NCBI RefSeq assembly: GCF_024170005.1
Contig: NZ_JALJXJ010000024.1
Location: forward strand, 31,448 to 95,447
Length of the DNA stretch: 64,000 bases
Origin: Azospirillum lipoferum
GTDB taxonomy: Bacteria; Pseudomonadota; Alphaproteobacteria; Azospirillales; Azospirillaceae
Direction of reading: 5' to 3'
A program made the position numbers and the translations under genes. The notes under the pieces are model-generated. The model searched no databases. It was given only the letters and a program-made list of their open reading frames with translations, and had not been told where the DNA came from. Shown here one piece after another: positions 53,430-61,898 of the stretch. Position 1 is the stretch's first letter, and every line of letters begins with the position of its first letter.

Positions 53430-55097
53430 ATGTCCGTTTCGCAGCAGTTCCTCATCCGTGCCGTCGATGCGCATCAGAGCGACCGCGCGGAGGAGGCCCG
53501 GCAACTTTATCGCCTTCTGCTCGCGGTCGACCCGTCCCACCCCGACGGCCTCCATCTGCTGGGGCTGATCGAGAAGCGGCTGAACCGGACGGACCGCGCG
53601 ATCCCCCTGATGCGGCGGGCCCTGCATGTGGAGCCGTACATGCAGGGCGCCCGGCACAACCTGCGCCGCACCCTGCAGACCAATGGCGACCATGTCGGCA
53701 GCGAAAGGCTGCTTCGGCAAGTGGCGACGCTGGACCCGGCCGACGCGGAGGGGTTGTTCGCGCTGGGGATCTCGTTGATGCGCCAGGGCAAGGCGGGCCA
53801 GGCGCTGTTGCCGCTGCGCTGCGCCGCCACGCTGCGGCCGGACCACCAGGAGGCCCGCATCCTGCTGAGCGAAGCGCTGGTGAACACCCCCACCTCTCAG
53901 GCGGCTGGTTTGAACGAGGCGCTGAGCCAGGCCCGCTATGCGCTCACGCTCCATCCCGACCATGGGGTGGCCAATCTGCAGATGGCGCTGGTCCTGGAGG
54001 AATTGGCGCGGACGATGGAGTCCCTGACCTTCGCCCGCCGCGCCCTGCGCGTGCAGCCGGAAATCACCGATGCCCGTCACATCGCCGGCCTCAACCGGTT
54101 ACGGCTCGGTGACTTTGTCGGCGGCATGGCCGATATGGAAGCGCGCAAGAACAATATTTGGTTCCGGAACGAACCGAACCCCATTCCCGTCTGGCATGGC
54201 CGCCCACTCCCCGATGATGCGGTGATCATCAAGAGCGAGGGCGGCTGGGGCGATATGATCCATTTCGTGCGCTTCGTCCCACAAATCGCCCGCATCTGCG
54301 GAGAGGTCGCCGTCGTCTGCCCACCACCGCTGCGCCGTCTGCTGTCGACCTTGTTGGACACACCGGGCAATGTCCGCTTCAATCCGGATCGTCTTCCCAA
54401 GGCCCGCGGACGGGCAATGATTCTCAGCCTGCCCCATCTGCTGGGTTCGACACCCGACAGCATACCGAACCGCCCCTATCTATCTGCCGAACCCAACCGG
54501 GTGAAGCACTGGGCGGAGCGGCTGGCGGGCCTGGAAGGGTTGCGCGTCGGCATCTGCTGGACCAATGGCGACGAACGCCGCGGCCCCGATCTCAAGCGGT
54601 CGATCCCCTTCGATTTCGTCCGGCCGCTGGCCACCATTCCAGGGGTTAGTCTGGTCAATCTGCAAAAACAGGACAATGCCGCCAAACGCCTGTCCGATGC
54701 CGACGAGGCGTTGCTCCACCGACCGGGACCGGAGTTCGATGCCGGGCCGGATGCCTTCCTCGACACCGCAGCGGTGATCGAGACACTGGATCTGGTGATC
54801 GCCATCGACAGTGCCGTTCTGCACGTCGCCGGCGCGCTCGGGGCTCCCGTCTGGCTGCCGGCCCCATACCGGATGGACTGGCGCTGGATGAACGATGCGG
54901 AGAAGAGCATCTGGTATCCGTCGCTGCGAATCTATCGTCAGGACTACCAGTGGGACTGGTCCGCCCCGATGGCCCGCATCGCCCGCGACCTTGCCCGTGC
55001 CGCAGAGGCGAAGGCCGCCGGTCTGGCCCCCAGCCTGCTGCCTCCGTCGTCAGAAGCGGACCGGCTTTCCTGTCATACCGTCAGGCGTAAAGCCTGA
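53430..55097 (+). CDS. TPR-glycosyltransferase (GT9-like C-terminus)
   Basis: 555 residues from ATG 53430 (MSVSQQFL); an earlier open stretch from 53361 is not coding-like. Five or so TPRs at the N-terminus (about 1-215; EARQLYRLLLAVDPSHPDGLHLLG). The C-terminus resembles heptosyltransferase-like GT9 domains: IKSEGGWGDMIHFVRFVPQI, RVGICWTNGDERRG and DLVIAIDSAVLHVAGALGAPVWLPAPY. It ends in a charged tail. Likely another TPR-guided transferase. It converges with the methyltransferase at 55170. Confidence 0.82.
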   Translation: MSVSQQFLIRAVDAHQSDRAEEARQLYRLLLAVDPSHPDGLHLLGLIEKRLNRTDRAIPLMRRALHVEPYMQGARHNLRRTLQTNGDHVGSERLLRQVATLDPADAEGLFALGISLMRQGKAGQALLPLRCAATLRPDHQEARILLSEALVNTPTSQAAGLNEALSQARYALTLHPDHGVANLQMALVLEELARTMESLTFARRALRVQPEITDARHIAGLNRLRLGDFVGGMADMEARKNNIWFRNEPNPIPVWHGRPLPDDAVIIKSEGGWGDMIHFVRFVPQIARICGEVAVVCPPPLRRLLSTLLDTPGNVRFNPDRLPKARGRAMILSLPHLLGSTPDSIPNRPYLSAEPNRVKHWAERLAGLEGLRVGICWTNGDERRGPDLKRSIPFDFVRPLATIPGVSLVNLQKQDNAAKRLSDADEALLHRPGPEFDAGPDAFLDTAAVIETLDLVIAIDSAVLHVAGALGAPVWLPAPYRMDWRWMNDAEKSIWYPSLRIYRQDYQWDWSAPMARIARDLARAAEAKAAGLAPSLLPPSSEADRLSCHTVRRKA

Positions 55098-55115
55098 CAC
55101 ATCGGGTTTTACGCC
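55084..55115. terminator. Possible hairpin terminator
   Basis: GGCGTAAA / TTTACGCC, 8-bp perfect arms with a 16-nt loop, spanning the end of the TPR-GT9-like gene. It lies 55 bp before the convergent methyltransferase stop and could serve as weak terminator. Confidence 0.3.
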
Positions 55116-55169
55116 CGCCCTCGGTCGGTGGGACGGAAGACAGGTTTCGGCCGCTCGGCTCCGTCCCCG

Positions 55170-56108
55170 CTATTCCTTCTTGCGCGCCACGAAGATGATC
55201 GGCGTTTCCCAATGCAGGCGCCGGGCGAGCCAGATCGCCGGCTCCAGCAGGCCGGAGCGGTGGACGAAGGTGACGATGCGCTTGGCGACCGACAGCGCCG
55301 CCCAGTCGCCGAAACCCAATGTGCGCAGGCGCTGCTCGAAGACGCCCCAGCCCCAGTCCAGCACCTCCAGCCTGCCGGGATGGCGGCCGAGCCAGCGGTC
55401 GAACCAGGGACGGTCGATCAGGTTGAGGGTGTCGACATAGGCCGGGTCGCGCCCGAACAGCCGGACATAGAGCTTGGCCAGCCCGGCCGGCATCCGCGGC
55501 AGCCACAGGATGCCGTAATGTCCTTCCCACCAGGAGCCGTAGTTGGGCACGACGACCAGCAGCAGCCCGCCCGGCTTCAGCACGCGCAACGCCTCGTCCA
55601 GCACCGCCGCCGGGTCGCCGACATGCTCCAGCACGTTGGAGGAATAGACGATGTCGAAGCTGGCATCCGCGAAGGGGATCGCCTCGCCGGTTGCGTCCCG
55701 CACCGCGTCGGCCGGCAGGCCGTAATGATCGATCAGCCGGCGGCAGACGTCGAGCGTGGAGCTGTATTCGCCCATGCTGGGCTCGATGCCGTGGATGTCG
55801 AGCCCATGGGCCGTGCGCCCGCGCACCACGGTCATCCCGCAGCCGGATCCGACCTCCAGGATGCGGGCCCCGTCCGCGTCGACGCCGGCCGCCGCGGCGG
55901 TGCGCCGCAGTTCCGCCACCTGCTCGTCGGCGCGCGCCTCCGACAGCATGTCGCGCACGACGTCGGCGACCGGCACGCGGGTGACGCCGCCGATGAAGCC
56001 GCTGTCGATGTAGCCGCGGGACAGCAACCGGCCCAGTTCCTCCCAGTCGGGTTTCTCCCGATCGGACGCAACCGTCCGGCCCTCCTGTCCCGCCGCCGCC
56101 TCAGGCAT
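55170..56108 (-). CDS. Class I SAM methyltransferase
   Basis: 312 residues. ATG 56108 overlaps the stop of the upstream methyltransferase gene by 8 nt. Motif I ILEVGSGCGMTV, acidic IHGIEPSMGEY, IVYSSNVLEHV and the VLKPGGLLLVVVPNYG motif define a Methyltransf_11-type fold. The C-terminal third (LYVRLFGRDPAYVDTLNLI) is of the lipid- or glycan-methyltransferase type found in sugar clusters. Acceptor unknown. Confidence 0.85.
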   Translation of the reverse strand: MPEAAAGQEGRTVASDREKPDWEELGRLLSRGYIDSGFIGGVTRVPVADVVRDMLSEARADEQVAELRRTAAAAGVDADGARILEVGSGCGMTVVRGRTAHGLDIHGIEPSMGEYSSTLDVCRRLIDHYGLPADAVRDATGEAIPFADASFDIVYSSNVLEHVGDPAAVLDEALRVLKPGGLLLVVVPNYGSWWEGHYGILWLPRMPAGLAKLYVRLFGRDPAYVDTLNLIDRPWFDRWLGRHPGRLEVLDWGWGVFEQRLRTLGFGDWAALSVAKRIVTFVHRSGLLEPAIWLARRLHWETPIIFVARKKE

Positions 56109-56859
56109 TCTTCGTCGCCCGGATCACGAAGATCGTGGCGCTCTTCATCCGGCCCAGACGGTCCTGGATGCATTCGGCCTTGAAGCCGTTGCGTTCGAAG
56201 AGTGCGACGATCTCCTCGATCGAATAGAAGGTCTTGTAGGGCGGATAGTACCAGTCCTCGACCTGGGCCTGGATCGACACGTTGTCGGCGCGGCGGTTGA
56301 TCTCCTGCCCCTTCAGCAGGCAGGCGACCTTGGTCAGGCCGGTGAAGAAGCCGCCGACCAGCTTGCGCCGGGCCGGCGTGTCCATGTAGGCGCGGCAGAA
56401 ATGGCGCACGCCCTCATGCACCGGCGACAGCCAGGTCTTCAGGTAGAGGCCGAGATAGACGGTGCCGCCCGGCTTGGTGACGGCCATCAGGTTGCGCATC
56501 ACCTTCATCGGGTCGGGCGCCATCATCGCCACACCCCAGCACCACACCAGATCGAACGGCCCCAGCTTCGGGTCCAGTTCCTGGAGATCCTGGTGATGGA
56601 ACTCGATGTTGTCGCGGCCGAAGCGCTGGGCCTGCTGGCGGGCGGTGGCGAGGCTGTCCGACGACACGTCGACCGACACCACCTGCTCCGCCATTTCCGA
56701 CAGGATGACGGAGCAGATGCCGTGGCCGCAGCCGGCATCCAGCGCCCGGCCGATCTGCCGCTCGGTCAGCGTCTCCAGCATATACTTCTTGGTCTCGTCG
56801 TAGATCGGCACGAAACGGGGCCAGAAATCGTCGTAGAATTCCTTGGTCGCGAGATCCAT
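56101..56859 (-). CDS. Class I SAM methyltransferase
   Basis: 252 residues. Motif I ALDAGCGHGICSVIL, VVSVDVSSDSL, HHQDLQELDP and VTKPGGTVYLGLYLK support a Methyltransf_11/25 fold. The C-terminus has a hydrophobic-basic patch (FFTGLTKVACLL) that may touch membrane or lipid-linked substrate. The downstream methyltransferase overlaps its end, so the two are cotranslated and may act sequentially on one glycan. The TPR-fucosyltransferase lies 54 bp upstream. Confidence 0.85.
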   Translation of the reverse strand: MDLATKEFYDDFWPRFVPIYDETKKYMLETLTERQIGRALDAGCGHGICSVILSEMAEQVVSVDVSSDSLATARQQAQRFGRDNIEFHHQDLQELDPKLGPFDLVWCWGVAMMAPDPMKVMRNLMAVTKPGGTVYLGLYLKTWLSPVHEGVRHFCRAYMDTPARRKLVGGFFTGLTKVACLLKGQEINRRADNVSIQAQVEDWYYPPYKTFYSIEEIVALFERNGFKAECIQDRLGRMKSATIFVIRATKNA

Positions 56860-56913
56860 GGGGCTGCCCTCCCGCCCGCTGAGGGCGTCGCTTTGGTCGT
56901 GATGGTGGTGGTC

Positions 56914-58848
56914 TTAAGGGGTCTTGGACGACGCCGTCCAGGGGGAATAGGGCCTGATCCGCTGCGCCGCCGCATCCGGTTCGACGAACAGGCGGGCGTT
57001 GCGGTTCAGCAGGGCCGCCAGCTGGCTGTAGCCGCTCTGGGCGCTGACGCCCAGCACGTCGGCGTTCATCAGAACGTGGAAGTCCTGCAGGAACTCCAGC
57101 CCTCTCCATGGTTCCGCCGACCCGTCCTTCGCCAGATCGGCCAGGGAGAGAGGCGAGAACGCCGCGAAATCGCCGATGGTCGCCGGGTCGTCGGTGGCGA
57201 TGTAGAGCACCGGCCGATCGAGCGTCGGCCACAGCGCCTTCAGCCAGTCGACGTACCAGGAGGTCTCGGTGATGGTGTAGCGGAACCAGACGAAGTCGCC
57301 GCGGCGGATGTGCAGGGCCACCACCGTGTTGCCGCGGCGTTTGAGCGCCTGCATCACCGGGTCGACATGGGGCAGCCATTCGGGCCGCGGCCGCAGCCAG
57401 GACTGCACCCGCTCGCGCCACTCCTCGCGATGCTCGAACAGGAACAGCGGCGAGAGGATGTCGACGCCGGGGCGTGGGTCGTCGCGCCGCCCGGTGACCA
57501 GATCGTTCAGGATGCGCCGGGCGAAATGCATCGGCTTCAGCCCGCCGCTGGGCCTGGGGTCGTCGATGTCGAAGTAATAGCCGCCGACCCAATCCGGCGT
57601 CTCCAGCCGGTAGCCGAATTTCTCGGCGTAGAGCCGCAGCAGCACATATTCCAGCACATTGTGGGCAAAGCGCCCGTGGGTCGCCAGCGTGGACGAACAG
57701 ATGCGCGGCTTGGACGGGTCGGTATTGGCCGGCCGCTCCAGCCGCCGGCCCTGCCGGGCCAGGGACTGCTGCAGCCCGGCGATCGATTTCACGGTGAAGA
57801 AGCGGCTGCCATGGCCGTGCACGCCGGCCAGCACCTCCACCGCACGGTCAAGCTCGCCGGCGGCCAGCCAGTTCTCGGCGACGGCGGTCAGGCAGTCGAT
57901 GCGGTAGGCGTTGGGATCGGCGGCATGCGGATAACGGTAGTCGGCGAAAAAGCGCCGCGCCTCCTCATGACGACCCTGCTGTGCCAGCAAAGCCGACAGC
58001 ATGTCGATGGCAGCGGGCACGTCGCTGCCCGGACTGGTCAGCGCCAGCCGCAGCACCTGCTCCGCCTCGGCCTGCCGGCCAAGGCCGGTCAGCACGTCGG
58101 CCAGCCGGGTCAGCGCCATGGTGAGTCCGGCACGCGCAGCACCGACATAGCTGTCGACCGCCACATCGGCCAGCCCGGCGGCATGCTGGGCATTGCCCTG
58201 GTTGTAGAGGGTGTCTCCCTGCCTCGGATCGATGACGAGCGAGCGTCGGAAGCAGACCAGAGCGCCGGCAGGATCCCCCAATTCGAGCTGGATGTTGCCA
58301 AGCTTTGCATAGGCACTGGCGAAGCCCGGATTCAGGGCGAGCGCCTTTCGCTGGCTTGCCTGCGCCTCCTCCACCGCCCCGTCCTGGCGCAAGGCGATGC
58401 CGAGGTCGTGATAGCTTTCGGAACGGTAGGGATTCAGCCGCAGCACGCGGCGATAGGCCACGGCGGCCGTCGCCCAATCGCGCGGCCCGCCACGTCCACC
58501 CAGCAGGGAGGCAAGCGCCAGATGCGCCCCTTCCAGCGATGGATCGAGCTGGATCGCCCGGCGGAATGCCGCGGCGGCATCGTCGACCCGGCCCAGTTCG
58601 GACAGGGTGCTGCCGAGATTGCAGGAGGCGTCCGCCATTTCCGGCGCGATGCCGAGAGCGGCACGGATCAGTTCCAGCGCCTTGTCCCGGCGGTTCTGGC
58701 GCCGCTCGATCAGTCCCAGCAGATGCAGGGCGTGGGCATTGCGCGGGTCGACATCCAGTATGCGCAGATAAACCGCACGCGCCTCGTCCAGGCGGTCGGC
58801 ACGCTGGAGTCCCACGGCGATCTGCAATGCTTCGGCAACGGTAGCCAT
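56914..58848 (-). CDS. TPR-GT11-like fucosyltransferase
   Basis: 644 residues. Seven or eight TPRs (about 1-300; DEARAVYLRILDVDPRNAHALHLLG). The C-terminal domain starts near residue 375 with RFAHNVLEYVLLRLYAEKFG (compare the GxxGNQxFQY opening of GT11) and has the fucosyltransferase motif VVALHIRRGDF, then IATDDP and FHVLMNADVLGVSAQSGYSQLAALLN, matching the end motif of alpha-1,2/alpha-1,6 fucosyltransferases. Predicted to use GDP-fucose made by the neighbouring gmd/fcl. First gene of the unit that continues into the two methyltransferases. Confidence 0.82.
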   Translation of the reverse strand: MATVAEALQIAVGLQRADRLDEARAVYLRILDVDPRNAHALHLLGLIERRQNRRDKALELIRAALGIAPEMADASCNLGSTLSELGRVDDAAAAFRRAIQLDPSLEGAHLALASLLGGRGGPRDWATAAVAYRRVLRLNPYRSESYHDLGIALRQDGAVEEAQASQRKALALNPGFASAYAKLGNIQLELGDPAGALVCFRRSLVIDPRQGDTLYNQGNAQHAAGLADVAVDSYVGAARAGLTMALTRLADVLTGLGRQAEAEQVLRLALTSPGSDVPAAIDMLSALLAQQGRHEEARRFFADYRYPHAADPNAYRIDCLTAVAENWLAAGELDRAVEVLAGVHGHGSRFFTVKSIAGLQQSLARQGRRLERPANTDPSKPRICSSTLATHGRFAHNVLEYVLLRLYAEKFGYRLETPDWVGGYYFDIDDPRPSGGLKPMHFARRILNDLVTGRRDDPRPGVDILSPLFLFEHREEWRERVQSWLRPRPEWLPHVDPVMQALKRRGNTVVALHIRRGDFVWFRYTITETSWYVDWLKALWPTLDRPVLYIATDDPATIGDFAAFSPLSLADLAKDGSAEPWRGLEFLQDFHVLMNADVLGVSAQSGYSQLAALLNRNARLFVEPDAAAQRIRPYSPWTASSKTP

Positions 58849-59165
58849 GACGATCCGTGCTGTGCGGCCCCCGGCCCCGGCCCCGCGGTCGCACCCGACC
58901 GGGGCCTCCGGGGATGGCCGGCCCGTTCGGCGCGCACCCTATCGTTCCGCGATAGGCGCTTCAACTCCGTTCGTGCCGCGCCGCGGCTTCTCCCTTACCC
59001 CGCCCGGGCGTCGCCACGGAATGCCGGGAAGCCGCCGGAGACGGGATGCCGCGGCTCGATGGGCCGTGCCTTCTCTGGGACCGTGGCGCAACGCCCCTTG
59101 CCTTGCCCGGATCCTTTGAGGATAGTGCCCGATCATCAACGCCGTACAGATCAAGGGTCGGTCCT
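58849..59165. promoter_or_regulatory. GC-rich divergent region before gmd
   Basis: 317 bp between the TPR-fucosyltransferase (minus) and gmd (plus). It must hold promoters for both directions, but no convincing -35/-10 pair or operator is visible, and no gene. Confidence 0.25.
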
Positions 59166-60221
59166 TTGCGCAAAGTTGCCCTCATCACCGGCGCCACCGG
59201 CCAGGATGGCGCGTATCTTGCCGAGCTTCTGCTGGGGAAGGGCTATATCGTCCACGGCATCAAACGCCGTTCCTCCTCCTTCAACACGGGCCGGGTGGAG
59301 CATCTCTACCGCGACCCGCATGAGGAGGATGTGCGCTTCTTCATGCATTACGGCGACCTGACCGACAGCACCAACCTGATCCGTCTGGTCCAGCAGGTGC
59401 AGCCGACCGAGATCTACAATCTGGCGGCCCAGAGCCATGTGCATGTGAGCTTCGAGACGCCGGAATACACCGCCAATGCCGACGGCATCGGCACGCTGCG
59501 CCTCCTGGAGGCGATCCGCATCCTGGGCATGGAGAAGACCACGCGCTTCTATCAGGCCTCCACCTCGGAACTGTACGGCAAGGTGCAGGAGACGCCGCAG
59601 CGGGAGACCACGCCCTTCTACCCGCGCAGCCCCTATGCCGCGGCCAAGCTGTACGCCTACTGGATCACGGTGAACTACCGCGAGGCCTATGGGATGCACG
59701 CCAACAACGGCATCCTGTTCAACCACGAAGGCCCGACCCGCGGCGAGACCTTCGTCACCCGGAAGATCACCCGGGCGGTGGCCAGCATCGAACAGGGCAA
59801 ACAGGACTGCCTGTATCTGGGCAACCTGGACGCCAAGCGCGACTGGGGCCATGCCCGCGACTATGTCGAAGGCATGTGGCGCATCCTGCAACAGGACGAG
59901 CCGGACGATTACGTGCTGGCCACCGGCGAGACCCACAGCGTGCGCGAGTTCGTGGAGCTGGCCTTTGGCCATGTCGGCCGCGGAATCGAATGGCGCGGCG
60001 AAGGCGTCGACGAGGAAGGCGTCTGCCAGAAGACCGGCAAGGTGGTGGTCCGCATCGACCCGCGCTATTTCCGCCCGACCGAGGTCGACCTGCTGCTGGG
60101 CGACCCCTCCAAGGCGCGCGAGAAGCTGGGCTGGACGCACACCACCGCTTTCCGCGATCTGGTCCGGGAGATGGTCGAATCCGACATGCGTCTTCTGGCC
60201 GATGGCGACAATCACCGCTGA
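59166..60221 (+). CDS. gmd: GDP-mannose 4,6-dehydratase
   Basis: 351 residues if it starts at TTG 59166, which has AAGGG 8 nt upstream and gives the normal length; no ATG or GTG lies at a suitable place. First step to GDP-fucose and other GDP-6-deoxyhexoses. ITGATGQDGAYLAELLL binds NADP; RRSSSFNTGRVEHL is the tetramer/NADP loop; YQASTSELYGK and SPYAAAKLYAY hold the catalytic Thr, Glu, Tyr and Lys; NHEGPTRGETFVTRKI is strongly characteristic. The gmd paralogue starts 75 bp after it. Confidence 0.96.
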   Translation: MRKVALITGATGQDGAYLAELLLGKGYIVHGIKRRSSSFNTGRVEHLYRDPHEEDVRFFMHYGDLTDSTNLIRLVQQVQPTEIYNLAAQSHVHVSFETPEYTANADGIGTLRLLEAIRILGMEKTTRFYQASTSELYGKVQETPQRETTPFYPRSPYAAAKLYAYWITVNYREAYGMHANNGILFNHEGPTRGETFVTRKITRAVASIEQGKQDCLYLGNLDAKRDWGHARDYVEGMWRILQQDEPDDYVLATGETHSVREFVELAFGHVGRGIEWRGEGVDEEGVCQKTGKVVVRIDPRYFRPTEVDLLLGDPSKAREKLGWTHTTAFRDLVREMVESDMRLLADGDNHR

Positions 60222-60296
60222 CGCCGCCTCCTGCTGACGGCATCGTCCTGCCAGCCCCCCGTGACTGCTCACCGTGACCGCTCAAGGCGCCGTCCC

Positions 60297-61292
60297 ATGA
60301 CCATTGGAGGAATGACCCGAAGCGAACCGAAGACCGCACTGATCTTCGGCGTTTCGGGCCAGGACGGCGCCTATCTCTCCCAGCTGCTGCTGGACAAGGG
60401 CTATGCGGTCCACGGCACCTCGCGCGACCGGGAGATGGCGGGTTTCGCCAACCTCCGGCGGCTCGGCATCTTCGGCCGGGTGATCCTCCATTCCTCCGTG
60501 CTGACCGACTTCCGCAGCGTGGTCGAGGTGATCGCCCGGGTCCGCCCAGCCGAGATCTACAATCTCGCCAGCCAGGCCTCGGTCGGGCTGTCCTTCGAAC
60601 AGCCGGTCGAAACGCTCAACAGCACCATCTCCAGCACCATCAACATCCTGGAAGCAATCCGCTTCCTGGGCCTGGACACCCGCTTCTACAGCGCCTGCTC
60701 CAGCGAATGTTTCGGCAACACCGAGACGCCGGCGGACGAAGCCACCCCCTTTCATCCCCGCAGCCCCTATGGCGTGGGCAAGGCCGCCGCCTTCTGGGCG
60801 GTCGCCAACTACCGCGAGGCCTATGGCCTGTTCGCCTGCTCCGGCATCCTGTTCAACCATGAATCGCCGCTGCGGCCCACCCGCTACGTCACGCAGAAGA
60901 TCATCCGCGGGGCTGCCGACATCGCCGAAGGCAAGACCGACGTTCTGGAACTGGGGACGCTGTCGATCGCCCGCGATTGGGGCTGGGCCCCGGAATATGT
61001 CGACGCCATGGCCCGCATGCTGGCCCTGGACGAGCCCCAGGATTTCGTGATCGCCACCGGCGAGGCGAACCGGCTGGAAGACTTCGTCGCCCAGGCCTTC
61101 TCCTGTTTCGGATTGGACTGGCGCCGTCATGTCAGCGGCAATCCGGACCTGCTGCGGCCGTCGGACATCGCGTTCAGCGTCGGCAACTCCGCCAAGGCGG
61201 AACGGCTGCTGGGATGGCGCGCCGAACGCCGCATGGCCGACGTGGTCACCGGCCTCGTCGAGGCGGAAATGGCGCGCCGGTCCACCACCTGA
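60297..61292 (+). CDS. GDP-mannose dehydratase paralogue (SDR)
   Basis: 331 residues from ATG 60297; AAGG lies 9 nt upstream, while ATG 60312 is too near its GGAGG. Clearly related to Gmd (FGVSGQDGAYLSQLLLDKGY, YSACSSECFGN, SPYGVGKAAAFWAV, NHESPLRPTRYVTQKI), with the catalytic Tyr/Lys kept and Thr changed to Ser. The NTGR loop of the true Gmd is absent (SRDREMAGFANLRR instead). It may act on another GDP-hexose or as a partner reductase, such as in GDP-6-deoxy-D-talose or GDP-rhamnose synthesis. Probably cotranscribed with gmd. Confidence 0.85.
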   Translation: MTIGGMTRSEPKTALIFGVSGQDGAYLSQLLLDKGYAVHGTSRDREMAGFANLRRLGIFGRVILHSSVLTDFRSVVEVIARVRPAEIYNLASQASVGLSFEQPVETLNSTISSTINILEAIRFLGLDTRFYSACSSECFGNTETPADEATPFHPRSPYGVGKAAAFWAVANYREAYGLFACSGILFNHESPLRPTRYVTQKIIRGAADIAEGKTDVLELGTLSIARDWGWAPEYVDAMARMLALDEPQDFVIATGEANRLEDFVAQAFSCFGLDWRRHVSGNPDLLRPSDIAFSVGNSAKAERLLGWRAERRMADVVTGLVEAEMARRSTT

Positions 61293-61357
61293 AAGCCCGG
61301 TCGCCCGGCCGCCGGTCCTGCCCCTCAAGAACAGCCTTCTCGGAGAAAGCCCGTCCC

Positions 61358-61789
61358 ATGTCGGCCAGGAGCAAGCTCGTCATCAATATCGAGGTGGACG
61401 ACCGCACCGTCCTGTTTCCGGACGGCAAATTCCTGTCCCACATCGCTCTGCACGAAGGCGAAACACCAGAGGGTGACGGCGCCTTGCGGTTGGAGGGCGT
61501 CTTCCTGTTCAACGAAAGCCGGCTGGGGCCGGAAATAGCCTGCCTGGACGTGGAGGACGCCCGCGAACTGGCCCGGTCGATCCTGGACGCCGTGTTTCAG
61601 GGCCGGACCCAGCATGTCCTGTCGGAAGCCGCCAAGATCGCGGTGGTCTTCAACCCGAACGGCTTCGTCCTGCGCTTCGGCGAAGGGGCGGCCCTGCGCG
61701 AACTGTTCATCGGCTCTCCCGCCATCGTCCGGCTGGCCCAGGGGCTCCTGCGGATGGCCGACCGCCTGTCGGCGCTGCCCGCACACTGA
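61358..61789 (+). CDS. Hypothetical protein, 143 residues
   Basis: 143 residues from ATG 61358; GGAGA lies about 12 nt upstream. Mixed alpha/beta with a beta-rich first half (KLVINIEVDDRTVLFPDGKF, LRLEGVFLFNES) and a helical middle (LDVEDARELARSILDAVF). No signal peptide, membrane segment or known motif seen. It lies 65 bp after the gmd paralogue and before a strong terminator, so it is probably the last gene of the gmd operon. Function unknown. Confidence 0.6.
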   Translation: MSARSKLVINIEVDDRTVLFPDGKFLSHIALHEGETPEGDGALRLEGVFLFNESRLGPEIACLDVEDARELARSILDAVFQGRTQHVLSEAAKIAVVFNPNGFVLRFGEGAALRELFIGSPAIVRLAQGLLRMADRLSALPAH

Positions 61790-61797
61790 TACCAACG

Positions 61798-61829
61798 GCT
61801 TTTGATCCTGACTTGTCAGGATCAAAAGC
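61798..61829. terminator. Strong bidirectional hairpin
   Basis: 14-bp perfect stem GCTTTTGATCCTGA / TCAGGATCAAAAGC around a CTTG tetraloop, between the convergent gmd unit and the TPR-GT41 gene. Confidence 0.8.
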
Positions 61830-61898
61830 TTCGGCGGCATGTGCCGCCGCCGCGCCAGCCGGCACGGATACCCCCGGAACGGCTTGGCCGCGCTCCGG

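Noticed and set aside
56401..59361. A 986-codon plus-strand frame
   Set aside because: Antisense to the methyltransferase and TPR-fucosyltransferase genes and overlapping gmd in another frame; composition and lack of motifs mark it as a shadow.
60312..60314. ATG 60312 as start of the gmd paralogue
   Set aside because: GGAGG is only one base before it, too near to act as its ribosome site; ATG 60297 has better spacing.
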